Below are positions 1 to 8,528 of a DNA stretch of 64,000 nt, piece by piece. The position numbers and the translations under genes are program-made. How positions within the stretch are numbered: position 1 is the stretch's first letter; each line of letters begins with the position of its first letter. The notes beneath the pieces are model-generated. The model saw only the letters and a program-made list of their open reading frames with translations, was not told where the DNA came from and made no database searches. This stretch comes from Pseudobacter ginsenosidimutans (lineage in GTDB: Bacteria > Bacteroidota > Bacteroidia > Chitinophagales > Chitinophagaceae), in NCBI RefSeq assembly GCF_007970185.1, contig NZ_CP042431.1, forward strand, positions 2,604,001 through 2,668,000, given 5' to 3'.

Positions 1-32
1 CAGATTGCAATAATTATCTGTAAATTGATTGG

Positions 33-2537
33 ATGGAAAACACTCCGTCAGATCAGGGGCTTTCACCAGCTCAGGTGAAGCAGAGCAGGCTTCAGCATGG
101 CAGTAATATTACTCAAAGCGAGAAACGATCAGTTTTTGGGGATGTGCTTTGGGGTATCGTGAAAGAACCGATGTTCCTGTTATTGCTGATAACCTGTATC
201 ATTTATTTTGCTTTGGGGCAATACCAGGATGGAATTATTATGCTCGCCGCTATTTGCCTGGTGAGTGGAATTTCCATCTTCCAGGATTACCGCAGTGCCA
301 ATGCTGTAAAGGCATTGAACAAGCTGGCGTCTCCCCGTGCAAAATTAATCCGGGAAGGAAAGTTGACTCAGGTTCCTTCAGAGGAAATTGTGGTAGGAGA
401 TATATTGCTGCTGGAAGAGGGGATCATTATCCAGGCAGACGGAGAATTGATTGTATCGAATGATCTTTCCATCAATGAATCCGTGCTCACAGGTGAAGCT
501 TTTTCCATTGCCAAATCGCCTGAAAACGATAGGCTGGTGTACAAAGGTTCCCTGGTCACATCAGGGGCAGGTAAGGTGCTTGTAACTGCGGTAGGGCCGG
601 CTACGCGCTTTGGTAAGATAGGTGCATCCTTACAGGAAGTGGCAGTTGAGAAAACTCCGCTTCAACAACAGATCAGACGCTTCGTTAAGTTGATGGTGAT
701 GGCTGGTATTGTTGCTTTTGTTATCGTAATAGGATTCAATTATAGTTTGTCAGGGGATCTCAATGCTGCTTTTTTGCAGGGCCTTACTTTGGCAATGAGC
801 ATCCTGCCCGAAGAAATACCTGTTGCCTTCACAACTTTCCTGGCGCTGGGTGCATACCGTTTGTTAAAAAGGAAGGTGATTGTAAAACAGCCGCAGTATG
901 TTGAAACCCTGGGCACGGCAACTGTGATCTGTGTGGATAAAACTGGCACCCTTACACAGAATAAGATGAAGATAGTTGCCTTGTATGATGCAAAGGCAGA
1001 CAATGAAGTTTCGGTAAATGATAAAGAATTGCCGCCTGCAGAATTATTGGAATACGCCATGTGGTCCAGCGAAACCACTCCTTTCGATCCCATGGAAAAA
1101 GCCATTCATGCCTTGTATGAAGCAACAACAAAAACAGACCTGCGCCCGGTTTTCACCCAGGTGCACGAATATCCACTGGGTGGTGTTCCTCCCATGATGA
1201 CGCATGTATTCAGGAATGATGCGGGAAGCAGGACGGTGATTGCTGTGAAAGGAGCGCCCGAAGCTGTTTTGAAATGCAGTGATCTCGATGAAAAGAAAAG
1301 AAAATTCTTTCTGGAAAAAAACCAGGAATATGCCAGTAAAGGTTTCAGGGTACTGGGAGTAGGAAAGGCAGATGGTAATTATGAATCCTGGCCGGCAAAA
1401 CAGGAGGATTTTACTTTTCAATTTCTCGGCCTGCTTGTTTTTGAAGATCCCATCAAACCTGGAATTGCACAAACTATACAGTCGTTCAGGAAGGCAGGTA
1501 TTCAGGTGAAAATGATAACAGGAGATTATTCAGGTACGGCATTGGCAATTGCCGGGCAGGCAGGTTTGGATACCGGCGGAGACATTCTTACCGGTGAAGA
1601 AGTAAAGAGCATGCCAACGGAAACACTGCAGCAAAAGGTAAAAACAACTTCCATTTTTGTAAGAATGTTCCCGGAAGCCAAATTGAAAATCGTGAATGCG
1701 TTGAAGGCAAACGGTGAAATAGTGGCGATGACGGGCGATGGTGTAAACGATGCTCCTGCACTCAAGGCAGCTCATATCGGTATTGCCATGGGAAACCGGG
1801 GCAGCGAAGTGGCAAAGAATGCAGCTTCTTTAATTCTGGCGAATGATGAACTGGATGGCATGACCGATGCCATCGCTCTTGGAAGAAAAATCTATGATAA
1901 TCTGAAGAAGGCCATCAGGTATATCATTTCGATCCATATCCCAATCATATCGATTGTAACAATTCCTTTGTTACTGCATTGGTCATTCACTGATATTTTC
2001 TTTCCCGTTCATGTCATTTTTCTTGAGCTCATTATGGGGCCAACCTGTTCCATCATCTATGAGAATGAACCAGTGGAAAAGGGGATAATGGACCAGCCGC
2101 CAAGAAAGATCAGTTATAGTTTCCTCAATTTCCGGCAATTGTTCCTTAGCATACTGCAGGGACTTGCCATTACCATAGGATGCCTTGGTCTTGGATATCA
2201 TTATCTGCAGGCTGGGGAGGCGCCGGAGACGGTAAGGACAGTGATCTTCATTACACTTCTTTTCTGCAATATCTTTCTTACACAATTGAACAGGTCGTTC
2301 ATTTATTCCGTATTTCAAACCATTCGCTACAGGAATATACTGGTTCCACTGGTGGCCCTGGTTACCTTATTGTTTATCGTGTGCCTGTTATATGTTCCTG
2401 CTGTAAGGGAGCTTTTTTCATTGAATAAGATATCGTCTGCAATGGCAGGTGTCTGTGCAATGGTTGCGTTGGCTTCAACGTTCTGGGTGGAAATTGTAAA
2501 ATTTTTTTACAGGAAAACGAGGCGGAGCGTTATATAG
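33..2537 (+). CDS. P-type cation-translocating ATPase, specificity unknown
   Basis: This 834-residue protein has the full P2-type ATPase layout and is expected to pump a cation across the inner membrane using ATP. It shows an N-terminal cation-ATPase domain, an actuator loop with TGEA at about residues 153-156 (TGES is usual), the phosphorylation motif DKTGTLT with Asp302, and the hinge motif GDGVND at about 568-573. Ten or so hydrophobic segments are distributed as in Ca2+ pumps. The M4 ion-site motif is PEEIP instead of the PEGLP of Ca2+ pumps, and M6 reads ELIMGPTC instead of NLVTDG, so the ion cannot be taken from Ca2+-ATPase homology. The ATG at 33 gives a complete N-terminus. The family is clear; the substrate is unknown. 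It stands alone, with no obvious operon partner. Confidence 0.93.
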   Translation: MENTPSDQGLSPAQVKQSRLQHGSNITQSEKRSVFGDVLWGIVKEPMFLLLLITCIIYFALGQYQDGIIMLAAICLVSGISIFQDYRSANAVKALNKLASPRAKLIREGKLTQVPSEEIVVGDILLLEEGIIIQADGELIVSNDLSINESVLTGEAFSIAKSPENDRLVYKGSLVTSGAGKVLVTAVGPATRFGKIGASLQEVAVEKTPLQQQIRRFVKLMVMAGIVAFVIVIGFNYSLSGDLNAAFLQGLTLAMSILPEEIPVAFTTFLALGAYRLLKRKVIVKQPQYVETLGTATVICVDKTGTLTQNKMKIVALYDAKADNEVSVNDKELPPAELLEYAMWSSETTPFDPMEKAIHALYEATTKTDLRPVFTQVHEYPLGGVPPMMTHVFRNDAGSRTVIAVKGAPEAVLKCSDLDEKKRKFFLEKNQEYASKGFRVLGVGKADGNYESWPAKQEDFTFQFLGLLVFEDPIKPGIAQTIQSFRKAGIQVKMITGDYSGTALAIAGQAGLDTGGDILTGEEVKSMPTETLQQKVKTTSIFVRMFPEAKLKIVNALKANGEIVAMTGDGVNDAPALKAAHIGIAMGNRGSEVAKNAASLILANDELDGMTDAIALGRKIYDNLKKAIRYIISIHIPIISIVTIPLLLHWSFTDIFFPVHVIFLELIMGPTCSIIYENEPVEKGIMDQPPRKISYSFLNFRQLFLSILQGLAITIGCLGLGYHYLQAGEAPETVRTVIFITLLFCNIFLTQLNRSFIYSVFQTIRYRNILVPLVALVTLLFIVCLLYVPAVRELFSLNKISSAMAGVCAMVALASTFWVEIVKFFYRKTRRSVI

Positions 2538-2597
2538 CAGTTAGTGACTATTATCACCAACAACCTCAGTAAGGGCAACGACCTTTGCTAAAAATAA

Positions 2598-2839
2598 ATG
2601 ATACATTTGTTCGGCTATATCGCTTCTCTGTTGATCGGCATATCTCTGGGGGTGATTGGTGGCGGGGGCTCTATACTTACGATGCCGGTGGCAGAGGTGC
2701 GGATCTGGAAGAGGTTCTGCGTATGGGCGTTGCCTGCGGAACGGCCGCTATTATGAATCCAGGGACCACACTCTGTAAACCGGAGGATGTAGCGAGTATC
2801 CATAATGATATACAGTTATTACCACTGGGGTCCTTTTAG
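2598..2839 (+). pseudogene. Chimeric scar: TauE/SafE permease start joined to PfkB kinase end
   Basis: Two unrelated gene fragments meet here in different frames. From ATG 2598 the frame reads MIHLFGYIASLLIG and then GGGGSILTMPV, the characteristic N-terminus of TauE/SafE sulfite-exporter permeases, and loses homology after about residue 31, stopping at 2756. In the next frame, from about 2690 to the stop at 2839, the sequence reads LEEVLRMGVACGTAA followed by PGTTLCKPEDV, which matches the C-terminal end of PfkB-family 6-phosphofructokinases (E. coli PfkB ends with a very similar GVAAGSA...GTRLC pattern). The bodies of both genes are absent. The simplest reading is a deletion that removed everything between a permease start and a kinase end. 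Neither piece should be functional. Confidence 0.62.
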
Positions 2840-2944
2840 AATCCGGTTGATCCTTACGCAATTGCTGCGGGAAGTTTTCTGTTTGACTTCGGGGGTAGCC
2901 CCTTTTATTTCTAAGCGCGATCCCAAAAATCAATTTTTTTATTA

Positions 2945-2952
2945 TAGTTTGC
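2945..2952 (+). promoter_or_regulatory. TAGTTTGC promoter-like box before ECF gene of cassette A
   Basis: TAGTTTGC lies 21 nt before the TTG start at 2974. The same octamer precedes the leading ECF genes of cassettes B and C at 25 and 21 nt. It resembles the Bacteroidota -7 element TAnnTTTG with one base fewer in the spacer. No convincing -33 TTTG is seen here. Confidence 0.45.
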
Positions 2953-2973
2953 GTCTTTCCGAAATTGCATTGA

Positions 2974-3564
2974 TTGTCGATTGACCAGACATATACGGAT
3001 AAGGCCTTGCTGCAACAGATAGCTGATGGAGATGAGCAGGCATTTGCTCAACTCTACCGTCATTATGTTCCCCGCCTTGAGCCATTTATCAGAAGTATCA
3101 CTAAAAACGAGTCCCTGGTAACCGAAGTGATCCAGGAAACCTTCACCCGCCTTTGGATCAGCCGGGAAAAGCTGACTGATGTTGAATTCCCTCAAACTTA
3201 TATTTATCGAACCGCCTCCTATGTAACTTTCCATTATCTCCGCAGGCAAACAAAAGGACAACAGATAATAGCACAATTGGAACAAACTGCTCCGGGCTCG
3301 CAGAATGAAATTCAAGAGCTTCTTACCCTCAGGGACCTGGAGAAGACAATTCAGGAAGCTATCGGACGGCTTACGCCAGCGCAACAGAAAATATTCCGGA
3401 TGAGCAGAGTAGACGGCTTGAAGATCCCGGAGATCGCTGCACAATTGAATATTTCCCCAAATACAGTGAAGAATACGCTTGTAGCCAGCCTGAAATCCAT
3501 CCGGGAATCTGCAGAAAAAGCAGGCTTTACTATCAGTATCCTGTTATGCTGGATCTTTTTGTAA
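2974..3564 (+). CDS. FecI-like ECF sigma factor (cassette A)
   Basis: This 196-residue protein is an RNA polymerase sigma-70 factor of the extracytoplasmic-function type. Region 2 covers roughly residues 20-90 (QAFAQLYRHYVPRL, then VIQETFTRLW) and region 4 with its helix-turn-helix roughly 125-180 (LTPAQQKIFRMSRVDG, then ISPNTVKNTL). It ends in a short hydrophobic tail (ISILLCWIFL). No ATG is available in frame near the conserved N-terminus, so TTG at 2974 is the likely start; the two other leading ECF genes in this window also seem to use TTG. FecR follows after 57 nt, so the pair should form a cell-surface signalling switch controlling the downstream SusC/D genes and probably itself. Confidence 0.88.
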   Translation: MSIDQTYTDKALLQQIADGDEQAFAQLYRHYVPRLEPFIRSITKNESLVTEVIQETFTRLWISREKLTDVEFPQTYIYRTASYVTFHYLRRQTKGQQIIAQLEQTAPGSQNEIQELLTLRDLEKTIQEAIGRLTPAQQKIFRMSRVDGLKIPEIAAQLNISPNTVKNTLVASLKSIRESAEKAGFTISILLCWIFL

Positions 3565-3621
3565 ATTTTTTTCCGGTTCCATAGTCCTAATGCCACGCTC
3601 AATACACAATTAGTAACCTGT

Positions 3622-4785
3622 ATGACAAAAAACGAGATCATAGCGATCCTTCAAAAGCACCGCAAGGGAGAAAAACTGACTGCTGAAGAAAGTGTGCGGT
3701 TCAATGAACTGGTCACCAACCAGGAGTTGACTCCTGATGCGCTGTATGAATTGCTGCTCGTGGAAGATCAGGTGCAGACTTATGATGCAGATAGATGGGA
3801 ACCTGTGCTCACAAAGGTTTTTAACGTGGATAAGTTTGAGGAAAGGATTGAGTCGGCTCCTGTTGTTCACCGTGTACATTTCCTTCGTAAATGGTGGGCT
3901 GCTGCGAGCATCATTGTGTTGTTGAGCGCTGTTGTTTATTTCTACCTGAAGCCCTCGAAACTCAATCAGGATAAGGGTATTGCTAACACGGACAGCATCG
4001 AGATACAACCAGGCAAAACCGGAGCCATTCTCACACTTGCCGATGGATCCAGGGTTTCACTTGACTCCATTCAAAACGGTGAGATTGCGCTGCAGGGTGG
4101 TGTGAGAGCCAAAGTGGTGAACGGCGCTTTGATGTATGAAGGGCAGGGACAGGAGATGTTGTACAACACGATGTCCACTCCCAAGGGAAGACAGTTCCAG
4201 GTTACCCTTCCGGACGGAACAGGAGTGTGGTTGAATGCGGCAAGCTCTATCCGCTACCCCACTTCATTTACAGGAGCTGAAAGAAAAGTGGAGATCACAG
4301 GTGAAGTATACTTTGAAGTCAAGAAAGATATCAGGCCCTTTATTGTTTCCGCAGATAACAGGGCTGAAGTAACAGTATTGGGAACAAGCTTCAATGTGAA
4401 TAGCTACAGTAATGAAACTGAGATCAGGGCTACACTTCTCGAAGGCGCAGTTCAGGTGAGCAAAGGCGCACAAAGTGTGATAATCAAACCCGGTGAACAG
4501 GCTGTTGTACAACAAACCATCAGCATTACCAAAGGAGTGGCCCTTGAAAAAGTAATGGCCTGGAAGGCTGGATTGTTCAACTTTGAAGATGTATCACTCG
4601 GAGAAGCTATGCGTCAGTTGGAGCGCTGGTACGATATCGAGGTTATTTACGAAAAAGACATACCGAATATAGAATTGGAAGGAGAGATGTCGAAAGACAT
4701 TACGCTGAATGGATTGATGAATGTATTGAAAGAGCTTGGCGTCCGTTACAAACTCGAAGGAAGAAAACTTACAATACTTCCCTGA
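3622..4785 (+). CDS. FecR-family anti-sigma factor (cassette A)
   Basis: This 387-residue single-pass membrane protein should hold the preceding ECF sigma factor inactive until SusC reports ligand. The N-terminal cytoplasmic part is about 90 residues, the membrane segment is near residues 93-110 (WWAAASIIVLLSAVVYFYL), and the periplasmic FecR domain carries the family block STPKGRQFQVTLPDG followed by WLNAASSIRYP. The C-terminal 70 residues match DUF4974, the domain that in this family contacts the STN domain of the receptor. The ATG at 3622 gives a normal N-terminus. A 261-nt leader with a hairpin separates it from susC. Confidence 0.92.
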   Translation: MTKNEIIAILQKHRKGEKLTAEESVRFNELVTNQELTPDALYELLLVEDQVQTYDADRWEPVLTKVFNVDKFEERIESAPVVHRVHFLRKWWAAASIIVLLSAVVYFYLKPSKLNQDKGIANTDSIEIQPGKTGAILTLADGSRVSLDSIQNGEIALQGGVRAKVVNGALMYEGQGQEMLYNTMSTPKGRQFQVTLPDGTGVWLNAASSIRYPTSFTGAERKVEITGEVYFEVKKDIRPFIVSADNRAEVTVLGTSFNVNSYSNETEIRATLLEGAVQVSKGAQSVIIKPGEQAVVQQTISITKGVALEKVMAWKAGLFNFEDVSLGEAMRQLERWYDIEVIYEKDIPNIELEGEMSKDITLNGLMNVLKELGVRYKLEGRKLTILP

Positions 4786-4957
4786 GAGTAGAAAACTTAT
4801 CCCACCTTATCATTTCAAATCAAATTGCAGGACGCGTGAAACACGCTGCTACAGGATTGTATTGTCTGAAAAATAATATCGTCTGGCAAAGTGAAGAATT
4901 TCAGCTGATATCCCGGATCGATGATCCGTATACATAAAGAAGATAAAGCCATAAAAA

Positions 4958-4984
4958 ACCGGAAGTGTTGGAACCACTCCCGGC
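4958..4984 (+). promoter_or_regulatory. Leader hairpin between fecR and susC (cassette A)
   Basis: ACCGGAAGTG (4958-4967) and CACTCCCGGC (4975-4984) form a stem of ten positions with two mismatches around a 7-nt loop (TTGGAAC), preceded by an A-run. Near-identical or equivalent hairpins occupy the same fecR-susC gap in cassettes B and C. No U-run follows, so it does not look like a simple terminator. A smaller perfect hairpin, GCGTG-AAA-CACGC, lies at 4834-4846. The rest of the 4786-5046 gap shows nothing recognisable. Confidence 0.5.
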
Positions 4985-5046
4985 AGATAGTTTGGCCGAT
5001 TCAAATGACGTCTAACCATTTTTTCAACCAAAACTCACCCAAAGGT

Positions 5047-8000
5047 ATGCGAAATTCTCCTTTTGGGTTCTGCCAGGCTATGGAACTGAAAAAGCATGCC
5101 TGGAAAAGAACAATTACCAAAACCCTGCTGGTTATGAAATTGACCATTTTATTGATGACCGTTGCCTTGCTCACGGTGCATGCCGAAACAGGCCGGGCGC
5201 AGTCGGTTACTTTATCGGGTAAAGAAATTCCCCTTAAGCAAGTGTTTGCTGTGATCAAAAAGCAAACCGGTTATGTAACCTTACATAACAAAGAACTGCT
5301 GGCAAAGGCAAAGGATGTATCCCTTTCTGTGAAGAACATGCCATTGCAGGATCTGCTGGACATTGTGTTCAAAGATCAGCCGCTCAAATATGTGATCGAA
5401 GGCAAAACCATTGTAGTTTCTTCAAAGTCTTATCTCAGCACTTCCCCTTCCATCCTGGTAGATCCAATACCGCCCGTTGCGGATACCATTATTATTGTGA
5501 GAGGCAGGGTAGTGGATGCGAACAATGACCCTGTTACCGGCGCCAATGTAACGGTTCTGAGAACAAAACAAGGATCTGCTACAGACAAGAATGGTATGTT
5601 TACCGTGAAGGCCCGAATGGATGATCTGCTGGAAATTACATTCATCGGTTTTGAAAAGTTCCAGCACCGTGTAAGGTCAAACAATGCCCCCCTGATCTCC
5701 CTGAAGAAATCGGAGACTTCCATTAAAGAAGTGATTATAACAGGGATGGTAGACCGAAAACAAACAAGTTTCACCGGGGCTGCTGTTACCTATACGCAGA
5801 AGGAACTATTGCAGGCCGGTAACAAGAATGTACTGCAGAGTTTAAAAAATATGGACCCTTCATTCAGGGTGATGGAGAATCTCAGCCTGGGCTCCGATCC
5901 CAACCGTCTGCCTGAGATCCAGATGCGTGGCCAGAGCTCCCTACCCAATCTTCAGGGCGATTTCAGCGGTAATCCCAATCAGCCGCTCTTCATCCTCGAT
6001 GGATTTGAAACAACCTTGCAAAGGGTATTCGATCTTAACATGAACCGTATTGCCAGTGTAACCCTGCTGAAAGATGCTGCTGCCAAAGCCATCTATGGTT
6101 CCAGGGCGGCCAATGGTGTGGTGGTGATCGAAACTATCAGGCCTGCCAAAGGCAAGCTGCGTATTTCCTACTCCGGCGATGCGGCCATTGAAGCTCCCGA
6201 TCTCTCTGGCTACAACCTGATGGAAGCAGCAGATAAGCTGGCGTTTGAAAAGGAACGCGGCATGTACAGTCGCTTCACCTTCAGTGCTGCCGATGTACAG
6301 GAAAGGGATGCTATTTATAAAACCAATTATGAAAATGTACTGCGCGGGGTGAACACATACTGGCTGAGTCAGCCATTGCAAACCGGCCTCTCTACCAAAC
6401 ATGCGCTCAACCTGGAAGGTGGCGACAATAATATGCGCTACCAGGCAGGCATCACCTACAATAAAATCGACGGTGTGATGAAAGGCTCAGGAAGGAATAC
6501 CATGGCGCTTTTTACAACACTTTCCTATACTTATCGTAACCTGATCTTCAGGAATCAGCTGGAGTTCAACAGGAATGTTTCCACCAATTCGCCCTACGGA
6601 TCATTTTCGGAGTATGCCAAACTCAACCAGTATTATAAGCCTACTGATGACAATGGAAACCTGGTGAAAGTGATGGGGCTGTATCCTTTCTACAACGGCC
6701 CGGACCGTAATGTGTACAATCCGCTTTACAATGCAGGCCTCAATGTGAAATCGGAAAGTGGTTATTCCCAGCTGATCAACAACTTTTATATCGATTGGCG
6801 GATCAGTCCTGCAATACGCGCTACCGGTAGTATTTCCTATTCACGGAATGAAAGCAGCTCTGATGTGTTCCTGCCTCCCAGCCATACCAGTTTCATCAAC
6901 TACGATGCCAATGGAATGTCTGACCGGAAAGGGACATATACGAAAGGTGACGGCTATAATCAGAACATTATTTCCAATATCGGCATCAATTACAATAAGA
7001 TGATCGGCGGCCATCAGATCCTGGCCAATGCCACCTGGAACCTCAACACGAGAAGAGATGTATCTACTACGGTGATTGCGGAAGGGTTCGGAAATGATAA
7101 TGTGGACAATATTACTTTCGCCACCAAATATGCGCTGAACACAAAACCAACGGGTTCGGATAGCCGTGTACGTGAAATAGGGGTGGTTGGTATCCTTGGT
7201 TATTCCTATGAGGACCGTTATCTCTTTGATGCCAGCATCCGTTCAAATGGTTCATCCATGTTTGGAGTTGATAACCGCTGGGGCGCATTCTGGTCGCTGG
7301 GCGTTGGATGGAACCTGCACAAGGAACCATTCATGAATAATATTACCTGGATCAACCAGCTGAGGTTACGTTCATCCTATGGCTATACCGGTGCACAGAA
7401 CTTCAATCCTTTCCAGGGAAGGGCCCGTTACACTTTTGGCAGCATCGTTTACAATAATAGCCTGGGTGCTGAATTGCAGGGGCTGCCTAATAATTCATTG
7501 AAATGGCAGAAGAAGATGGACTTCAATGCTGGTTTCGATATGATGGTGAAGCGCTTCCTTACACTCCGTTTCGATTATTCACGAGGCGTTACTACAGACC
7601 TTTTGGTGGATATGACCATCCCACCATCTATGGGATTCAATACTTACAAAGAGAATGTGGGAGAGATCCTGAATAAAGGATATGAATTTTCAGTGGGGGT
7701 AACGCCCTGGCGTGATGATCGCAAAAGAGCCTGGGTGACTTTCAATTTCACCGGCGCTCATTTCGAGAATAAGTTGCAGAAAGTATATGACATTTTCACT
7801 ACCTGGAACCAGAAGCAGGATGCGGATAAGAACATTAATCCCGGCGGAACCGGATTCAACAGGGATACTTACCGCCGCCCCGCTGTGTACCTGATCGAGG
7901 GGCAATCGATGGATGCTATCTGGGGTGTACGTTCCCTGGGCATCGATCCGCTTACCGGCGAAGAAATGTTTGTGGACAAAGATGGTAATAATACATTCTT

Positions 8001-8505
8001 ATGGAGTACAGCCAACCAGACGATCATTGGAGACAAGAATCCAACACTCAACGGAACACTGGGGCTGAATGCAGGTTACAAGGGATTCTCACTTTCGGTT
8101 GCCTGTACATACCGCTATGGAGGAGATCTCTACAACTCCACCCTAGTTGAAAGGGTTGAGAATGTAACGGGAATGGATAACCTGGACAAACGTATCCTGG
8201 AATCATGGCGCAAGCCCGGTGATATTGCACAATACAGGGTGCTTACGCTTACCGGAGGAACTTCTGATGTCAATACCCGGCCTACTTCCCGATTTGTGCA
8301 GCGCGATAATGAGCTCTATGTTTCTTCTCTCAATCTTGCTTACGATTTTATACAGCAGCGCTGGTTGAAGAAAGCGGGAATGGACAACCTGAGATTGACT
8401 TTTTATATGAATGAACTGGTGCGTCTCTCCAGCATTCAGATCGAGCGTGGTACAGACTATCCGTTTGCGCGCAACTTTTCATTCCAGGTTCAGGCTTCTT
8501 TTTAG
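5047..8505 (+). CDS. SusC/RagA-family TonB-dependent receptor with STN domain (cassette A)
   Basis: This 1152-residue outer-membrane transporter takes in an unknown ligand with TonB energy. After a signal peptide (MKLTILLMTVALLTVHA region) come an STN/secretin-type domain at about residues 55-125, which links receptor to FecR; a carboxypeptidase-regulatory-like domain at about 150-225 (VRGRVVDANNDPVTGANV); the plug with the SusC signature LLKDAAAKAIYGSRAANGVV; and a beta-barrel ending in Phe. The reading frame is open from 4921, but the ATG at 5047 is preferred because the leader hairpin lies upstream of it and the N-terminus then matches the paralogues. The partner SusD gene starts 23 nt after the stop. 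Substrate unknown. Confidence 0.93.
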   Translation: MRNSPFGFCQAMELKKHAWKRTITKTLLVMKLTILLMTVALLTVHAETGRAQSVTLSGKEIPLKQVFAVIKKQTGYVTLHNKELLAKAKDVSLSVKNMPLQDLLDIVFKDQPLKYVIEGKTIVVSSKSYLSTSPSILVDPIPPVADTIIIVRGRVVDANNDPVTGANVTVLRTKQGSATDKNGMFTVKARMDDLLEITFIGFEKFQHRVRSNNAPLISLKKSETSIKEVIITGMVDRKQTSFTGAAVTYTQKELLQAGNKNVLQSLKNMDPSFRVMENLSLGSDPNRLPEIQMRGQSSLPNLQGDFSGNPNQPLFILDGFETTLQRVFDLNMNRIASVTLLKDAAAKAIYGSRAANGVVVIETIRPAKGKLRISYSGDAAIEAPDLSGYNLMEAADKLAFEKERGMYSRFTFSAADVQERDAIYKTNYENVLRGVNTYWLSQPLQTGLSTKHALNLEGGDNNMRYQAGITYNKIDGVMKGSGRNTMALFTTLSYTYRNLIFRNQLEFNRNVSTNSPYGSFSEYAKLNQYYKPTDDNGNLVKVMGLYPFYNGPDRNVYNPLYNAGLNVKSESGYSQLINNFYIDWRISPAIRATGSISYSRNESSSDVFLPPSHTSFINYDANGMSDRKGTYTKGDGYNQNIISNIGINYNKMIGGHQILANATWNLNTRRDVSTTVIAEGFGNDNVDNITFATKYALNTKPTGSDSRVREIGVVGILGYSYEDRYLFDASIRSNGSSMFGVDNRWGAFWSLGVGWNLHKEPFMNNITWINQLRLRSSYGYTGAQNFNPFQGRARYTFGSIVYNNSLGAELQGLPNNSLKWQKKMDFNAGFDMMVKRFLTLRFDYSRGVTTDLLVDMTIPPSMGFNTYKENVGEILNKGYEFSVGVTPWRDDRKRAWVTFNFTGAHFENKLQKVYDIFTTWNQKQDADKNINPGGTGFNRDTYRRPAVYLIEGQSMDAIWGVRSLGIDPLTGEEMFVDKDGNNTFLWSTANQTIIGDKNPTLNGTLGLNAGYKGFSLSVACTYRYGGDLYNSTLVERVENVTGMDNLDKRILESWRKPGDIAQYRVLTLTGGTSDVNTRPTSRFVQRDNELYVSSLNLAYDFIQQRWLKKAGMDNLRLTFYMNELVRLSSIQIERGTDYPFARNFSFQVQASF

Positions 8506-8528
8506 TCATATTCAAATTGTACAGAACA

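Noticed and set aside
2585-2839. The open frame from 2585 as an intact small gene
   Set aside because: Its first half is out of frame with a clear TauE/SafE start and only its second half has homology (the PfkB end), so it is better explained as a junction scar.
2891-2910. GGGG-GTAG-CCCC hairpin followed by T's as a terminator
   Set aside because: A four-pair stem is too weak to call, and the gene before it is a remnant.
2974-4785. Naming the FecI/FecR pairs as iron-citrate regulators
   Set aside because: Their receptors are SusC-type with SusD partners and no iron-uptake genes are nearby; FecI/FecR is a family name only here.
4921-5046. Upstream extension of the cassette A SusC
   Set aside because: The extension contains the leader hairpin and has no counterpart in the paralogues; the signal peptide is placed normally from 5047.
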